A stretch of DNA of 64,000 nucleotides, from contig JAGVQM010000036.1 of the NCBI GenBank assembly GCA_020051695.1, forward strand, positions 62,001-126,000, given 5' to 3'. A program made the position numbers and the translations under genes. A model generated the notes under the pieces. That model had not been told where the DNA came from. It was given only the letters and a program-made list of their open reading frames with translations, and did not search any database. How positions within the stretch are numbered: the first letter of the stretch is position 1; the number at the start of each line of letters is the position of its first letter. Of the stretch, positions 60,615 through 64,000 are shown in pieces. This DNA comes from Candidatus Zixiibacteriota bacterium (GTDB taxonomy: Bacteria; Zixibacteria; MSB-5A5; WJJR01; JAJRUJ01).

Positions 60615-62276
60615 TTATTTGTTCTTCGGTAACATGGGGATTTTGATTCCCTTATTCGCCGCAAACTCGACGGCTTCGTCGTAGCCGGCATCGACATGCC
60701 GGGCCACACCGATCCCCGGGTCGTTGGTCAGCACCCGGTTAAGCCGTACCGCCATCTCCGCAGTGCCGTCGGCGACAATGACCTGTCCGGCATGGATCGC
60801 ATACCCGATCCCGACCCCGCCGCCATGATGGATTGACACCCATGACGCTCCTGAGGCGGTGTTCAGCATCGCGTTCAGCAGCGGCCAGTCGGCGATGGCA
60901 TCCGAGCCGTCCTTCATACTCTCGGTCTCGCGGTACGGTGAGGCGACCGACCCGCAGTCAAGGTGATCACGGCCAATGACAATCGGCGCGCCGATGTCGC
61001 CTTTGGCGATCAGCGAGTTGATCATCTCGGCGAATTTGGCCCGTTCACCATAACCGAACCAGCAAATGCGTGAAGGCAGTCCCTGGAAGGCGACTTTCTC
61101 ATGGGCCATCCTGATCCAGCGGCACAACGGTTCGTTGCCGGCGAATTCTTTCAGGATCAGCTTATCCGTGGTGTGAATATCCGCCGGATTGCCGGAGAGT
61201 GCGGCCCAGCGGAACGGGCCTTTTCCCTCGCAAAACAAGGGCCGAATATATGCCGGCACAAAACCGGGAAAATCGAAGGCGTCTTTAACTCCGGCCTTCT
61301 GCGCCTGTCCGCGGATGTTGTTGCCATAATCGAAAGTGACCGCGCCCGCCCGCTGTAAACCCAGCATGGCCTCGACATGTTTGGCCATCGATTCATAGGC
61401 GCGACGGATATATTCATCAGGATTGCCCTTGCGCAGTTTCGCCGCATCGGCGAGCGACAATCCCTTGGGAATATAGCCATGTAGTTCATCGTGGGCCGAA
61501 GTCTGATCGGTCAGAACATCTGGAATCTCGTCCCGTCGTACGATTTCAGGCAAGACCTCGGCACAATTACCGATCAGACCTACTGAGAGCGGCCTTTTTT
61601 CATCCACCGCCACATGAACCCACTCAAGCGCCTGATCCAAAGACGCCGTCATTTTATCGCAGTATTTCGTCTCAATCCGCCGTTGGATCCGGGCCGGATC
61701 GACCTCGACGCAGAGCACCACGCCGTTGTTGAACGTCACTGACAACGGTTGAGCACCGCCCATGCCGCCCATGCCGCCGGTGAGCACCCACTTGCCGGTA
61801 AGATCGGAGTTGAAATGTTTGCGGGCTAAAGCCGCGAACGTTTCATATGTCCCCTGTAAAATACCCTGGGTGCCGATATAAATCCACGAGCCGGCGGTCA
61901 TCTGGCCGAACATGGTCAACCCGAGCGCCTCCAGACGGCGAAATTCGCTGCCGGTGGCCCAATGCGGGACAAGATTGGCATTGGCAATCAACACCCGCGG
62001 CGCATAGGGATGAGTGCGAAACACGCCGACCGGTTTGCCCGATTGGACCAGCAAGGTTTCATCATTGGCCAACTCTTTAAGTGACCGCACGATCGCATGG
62101 TAACAGTCCCAGTTGCGAGCGGCCTTCCCCGAGCCGCCGTAGACGACCAATTCCCGGGGATTTTCGCCCACGGCCTCATCGAGATTGTTGTTGAGCATGC
62201 GCAGCGCCGCCTCTTGCGCCCAGCCCTTGCAGGACAGCGCGGTACCGTGTGCGGCATGTATCGGTGTGTAACCCAT
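60615..62276 (-). CDS. hutU: Urocanate hydratase
   Basis: About 553 residues, the normal length. It hydrates urocanate to imidazolonepropionate in histidine breakdown, using tightly bound NAD+. Diagnostic parts are [16 protein letters not shown] near the N-terminus, [53 protein letters not shown] and [18 protein letters not shown]. The start at 62276 has GGAGGAG. No hutH, hutI or hutG is in the window. A promoter precedes it at 62302-62330. Confidence 0.97.
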   Translation of the reverse strand: MGYTPIHAAHGTALSCKGWAQEAALRMLNNNLDEAVGENPRELVVYGGSGKAARNWDCYHAIVRSLKELANDETLLVQSGKPVGVFRTHPYAPRVLIANANLVPHWATGSEFRRLEALGLTMFGQMTAGSWIYIGTQGILQGTYETFAALARKHFNSDLTGKWVLTGGMGGMGGAQPLSVTFNNGVVLCVEVDPARIQRRIETKYCDKMTASLDQALEWVHVAVDEKRPLSVGLIGNCAEVLPEIVRRDEIPDVLTDQTSAHDELHGYIPKGLSLADAAKLRKGNPDEYIRRAYESMAKHVEAMLGLQRAGAVTFDYGNNIRGQAQKAGVKDAFDFPGFVPAYIRPLFCEGKGPFRWAALSGNPADIHTTDKLILKEFAGNEPLCRWIRMAHEKVAFQGLPSRICWFGYGERAKFAEMINSLIAKGDIGAPIVIGRDHLDCGSVASPYRETESMKDGSDAIADWPLLNAMLNTASGASWVSIHHGGGVGIGYAIHAGQVIVADGTAEMAVRLNRVLTNDPGIGVARHVDAGYDEAVEFAANKGIKIPMLPKNK

Positions 62277-62301
62277 TTTTGCTCCTCCAGATATTTCCCA
62301 A

Positions 62302-62330
62302 AAGGTACGCGCGCCCGGCAGGATCGTCAA
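62302..62330 (-). promoter_or_regulatory. Promoter of hutU
   Basis: TTGACG (62325-62330), a 17-base spacer and TACCTT (62302-62307) on the minus strand. Both hexamers and the spacing are identical to the site at 44455-44483. Confidence 0.55.
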
Positions 62331-62362
62331 ACCATTTCCGCTTTGCTTGACAGAACATGCCT

Positions 62363-62390
62363 TTGATTGCCGTCACCAACCTGCTATAAT
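62363..62390 (+). promoter_or_regulatory. Promoter of the RlmD-family gene, likely leaderless
   Basis: TTGATT (62363-62368), a 16-base spacer and a perfect TATAAT (62385-62390). Seven bases separate the -10 box from the ATG at 62398, and no ribosome site can fit. Confidence 0.65.
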
Positions 62391-62397
62391 GGCGCCG

Positions 62398-63771
62398 ATG
62401 AACATGGTCCCGTTACAACCCGGCATGGAACTCACTGTCGAGGTCTCGGACCTGGCCTTCCAGGGACGTGGAGTAGCGCACCACGAAGGGCTGGTGGTTT
62501 TTGTCGATGGCGGCCTGCCGGGCGACACGGCGCGGATTGAAATTATCCGCAAGCGGCGAAGGCACGTCGAAAGCCGGGTGCTGAAGATTCTGCAGCCGTC
62601 GCCGTATCGTATCCCCCCGCGCTGCCGTCACTTCGGCCTGTGCGGCGGCTGCCGGTTGCAGGATATGGCCTATGAGCAGCAGTTGGCGTTCAAGGCCGAG
62701 CAGGTGCGCAATCATTTAATCCGCGTAGGCGGACTGGCTGATCCCGGCGAAATCCCGATTATCCCCTGCGAGCCGACATTCGGCTATCGCAATAAGATGG
62801 AGTTTACCTTTGGCACGGATTTCGACCGAAACCCCGCGCTGGGCCTGCATCCGCGCGGTAAATACTGGGAGGTTTTTGATTTGGAGGAGTGTTTCTTGCC
62901 TCCCGAAAGTTTTGCCCGTATCGCCGGGATTACCCGCGAATTTTTTGCCGATTCGGGCTACGAATCCTATCATCCACGGCAACATACCGGTTTTTTGCGG
63001 AACCTGGTGCTCCGGATCGGACAAAATACCGGCCAAATCCTGGTGAACCTGGTGACGGCCGAAGGCACGGTTCAGAGCGCCGGGGAATGGGTGGCCCGGT
63101 TGCGTGAAGCAGTACCTGAAATCGTCACTGTGGCGCACACGATCAATGCCACCCGGGCCAATATTGCTGTCGGCGACCTGGCCGAAATCTGGTACGGCGG
63201 CGGCACATTCACCGAGCGGCTGGCGGATTTGATGTTTACGCTGGGGCCGCGCTCGTTTTTTCAGACAAATGCCCGCCAGGCCGAAAAACTGTTCGCACGG
63301 GCGCTCGAATACGCCGCATTGAACGGCAGCGAGCGGGTTCTGGATTTGTATTCCGGAGCAGGAGCGATTTCACTCCTGATGGCCCGGCGGGCCGGAGCTG
63401 TGACCGGCGTGGAACTGGTCGCCGAAGCAGTCGAAGCCGCCATCGAAGCGGCGGGGGCAAATGGCATCGGAAACTGCGAGTTTATTTGTGACGACACCAA
63501 AGATTTTATGAAAAAGCAGGCCGCCGCGGGCGCGCGGTATGATCTGGCGATCACCGACCCGCCCCGTGCCGGATTGCACCCCAAAGTGGTCGACCACCTG
63601 ATCGAACTGGCCCCGCCGCGAATTATCTATGTTTCCTGCAACCCGGCGACGCTGGCGCGGGACCTGGGCTTGTTCCAGGCGGGAGGCTATGCGCTGCAAG
63701 GGATTACCGCGGTGGATATGTTCCCGCATACCGCACACGTCGAGGCCGTTGCCCTCTTGCAGCGGGTTTGA
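62398..63771 (+). CDS. rlmD: 23S rRNA uracil-C5 methyltransferase, RlmD/RumA family
   Basis: About 457 residues. An N-terminal TRAM domain (VEVSDLAFQGRGVAHHEGLV) precedes the iron-sulfur cluster cysteines in CRHFGLCGGCRLQDM, a central RNA-contact region and the SAM-dependent domain (VLDLYSGAGAISLLMA, DPPRAGLHPKVVDHL) with the nucleophile in YVSCNPATLARDL. The family methylates U1939, U747 or tRNA U54, and the exact site cannot be told by eye. The start at 62398 agrees with the promoter geometry; the reading from 62347 lies upstream of the -10 box. Confidence 0.93.
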   Translation: MNMVPLQPGMELTVEVSDLAFQGRGVAHHEGLVVFVDGGLPGDTARIEIIRKRRRHVESRVLKILQPSPYRIPPRCRHFGLCGGCRLQDMAYEQQLAFKAEQVRNHLIRVGGLADPGEIPIIPCEPTFGYRNKMEFTFGTDFDRNPALGLHPRGKYWEVFDLEECFLPPESFARIAGITREFFADSGYESYHPRQHTGFLRNLVLRIGQNTGQILVNLVTAEGTVQSAGEWVARLREAVPEIVTVAHTINATRANIAVGDLAEIWYGGGTFTERLADLMFTLGPRSFFQTNARQAEKLFARALEYAALNGSERVLDLYSGAGAISLLMARRAGAVTGVELVAEAVEAAIEAAGANGIGNCEFICDDTKDFMKKQAAAGARYDLAITDPPRAGLHPKVVDHLIELAPPRIIYVSCNPATLARDLGLFQAGGYALQGITAVDMFPHTAHVEAVALLQRV

Positions 63772-63878
63772 AAAGTGATATGACCGGCAATGGCGGGGCT
63801 GTTTTTATCCGGCAATTTGATTATCTTACTGGAGATGTCCCGGTTGGCGGGACGACAAAGACATGATGGAGCTATTAC

Positions 63879-64000
63879 GTGCTCGACTATGCCGTAATCA
63901 TCTTATTACTGGGGCTGATTATTTCGGTGTGGGTTATCGGGCGGCGTCTGTTTACTCCCCCGCCTCCCCCGGAGCCTGACCCGCGAGTGGATCAGATCAT
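63879..64000 (+). CDS. Membrane-anchored protein, N-terminal fragment
   Basis: The gene runs off the right edge. From GTG at 63879 it reads MLDYAVIILLLGLIISVWVI, one helix, then GRRLFTPPPPPEPDPRVDQI. The single N-terminal helix and Pro-rich start resemble RmuC-type proteins, but 40 residues are not enough to say. GGAG lies 9 bases upstream. A frame from the ATG ATG at 63863 stops after a few codons and is rejected. Confidence 0.6.
   Translation, partial: MLDYAVIILLLGLIISVWVIGRRLFTPPPPPEPDPRVDQI

Noticed and set aside
1-64000. tRNA, rRNA or CRISPR arrays
   Set aside because: No T-loop/anticodon arrangements, ribosomal RNA blocks or regularly spaced short repeats were found by reading; a tRNAscan or CRISPR finder run would be decisive.

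Overview
The window reads as a chromosomal segment of an uncultured, didermic, free-living bacterium, most likely in or near candidate phylum Zixibacteria or a related FCB-group lineage. This is inference. It rests on secreted proteins with many lipobox or Sec signals, a PD40 (WD40-like) beta-propeller lipoprotein, a dockerin-bearing M14 carboxypeptidase beside a cohesin-like secreted protein, several TlpA-type thioredoxins, a DUF2723 membrane protein and a G+C content that looks to be in the high 50s by eye. No rRNA, tRNA or CRISPR array was recognised.

Layout. 1-8.3 kb (mostly minus): end-truncated secreted protein, TlpA-like thioredoxin with a structured leader, then the apparent unit M23 peptidase > rhomboid protease > dnaE > periplasmic thioredoxin. 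8.6-10.4 kb: PpiD/SurA-type foldase with promoter and terminator. 10.4-12 kb: accessory patch with an unknown membrane protein and a REP-associated tyrosine transposase framed by REP-like palindromes. 12-15.5 kb (minus): DUF1858 protein, purL, PD40 lipoprotein. 15.7-19 kb (plus): xseA-xseB-ispA-nadK operon. 19-22 kb: structured-looking gap with a terminator, then a soluble PAS/kinase/receiver hybrid. 22.3-25.1 kb: type IV pilin-like protein, glycosyltransferase, hexapeptide acyltransferase, tiny membrane protein. 25.2-28.4 kb: hemB and a hemC-hemD fusion, a small DUF6504-like protein and a candidate small RNA. 28.7-31.6 kb: large TlpA-like lipoprotein and der.

31.7-36.2 kb (plus) is the most unusual locus: a Cache-type membrane histidine kinase, a 44-codon overlapping small ORF, a protein fusing a complete response-regulator receiver to a DASS/SLC13 anion transporter, and a stand-alone receiver. 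The arrangement suggests phosphorylation-controlled transport rather than transcription control. Then follow a HAD phosphatase, a DUF255 thioredoxin-domain protein with an apparent lipoprotein signal, and a third histidine kinase on the minus strand.

42-51.6 kb (plus): a very small flagellar-rod-like protein, DUF2723 protein, TPR lipoprotein, cohesin-like protein, M14 carboxypeptidase with dockerin, M1 aminopeptidase. 51.6-57.4 kb: a membrane protein between two ~112-bp direct repeats, a radical SAM protein, a Cu/Zn-type permease, two tandem paralogous membrane proteins, radA and a small alpha/beta-barrel protein. 57.6-62.3 kb (minus): rpe, PASTA protein, rsmB, hutU. 62.4 kb to the end: an RlmD-family methyltransferase (apparently leaderless) and the start of a membrane-anchored protein.
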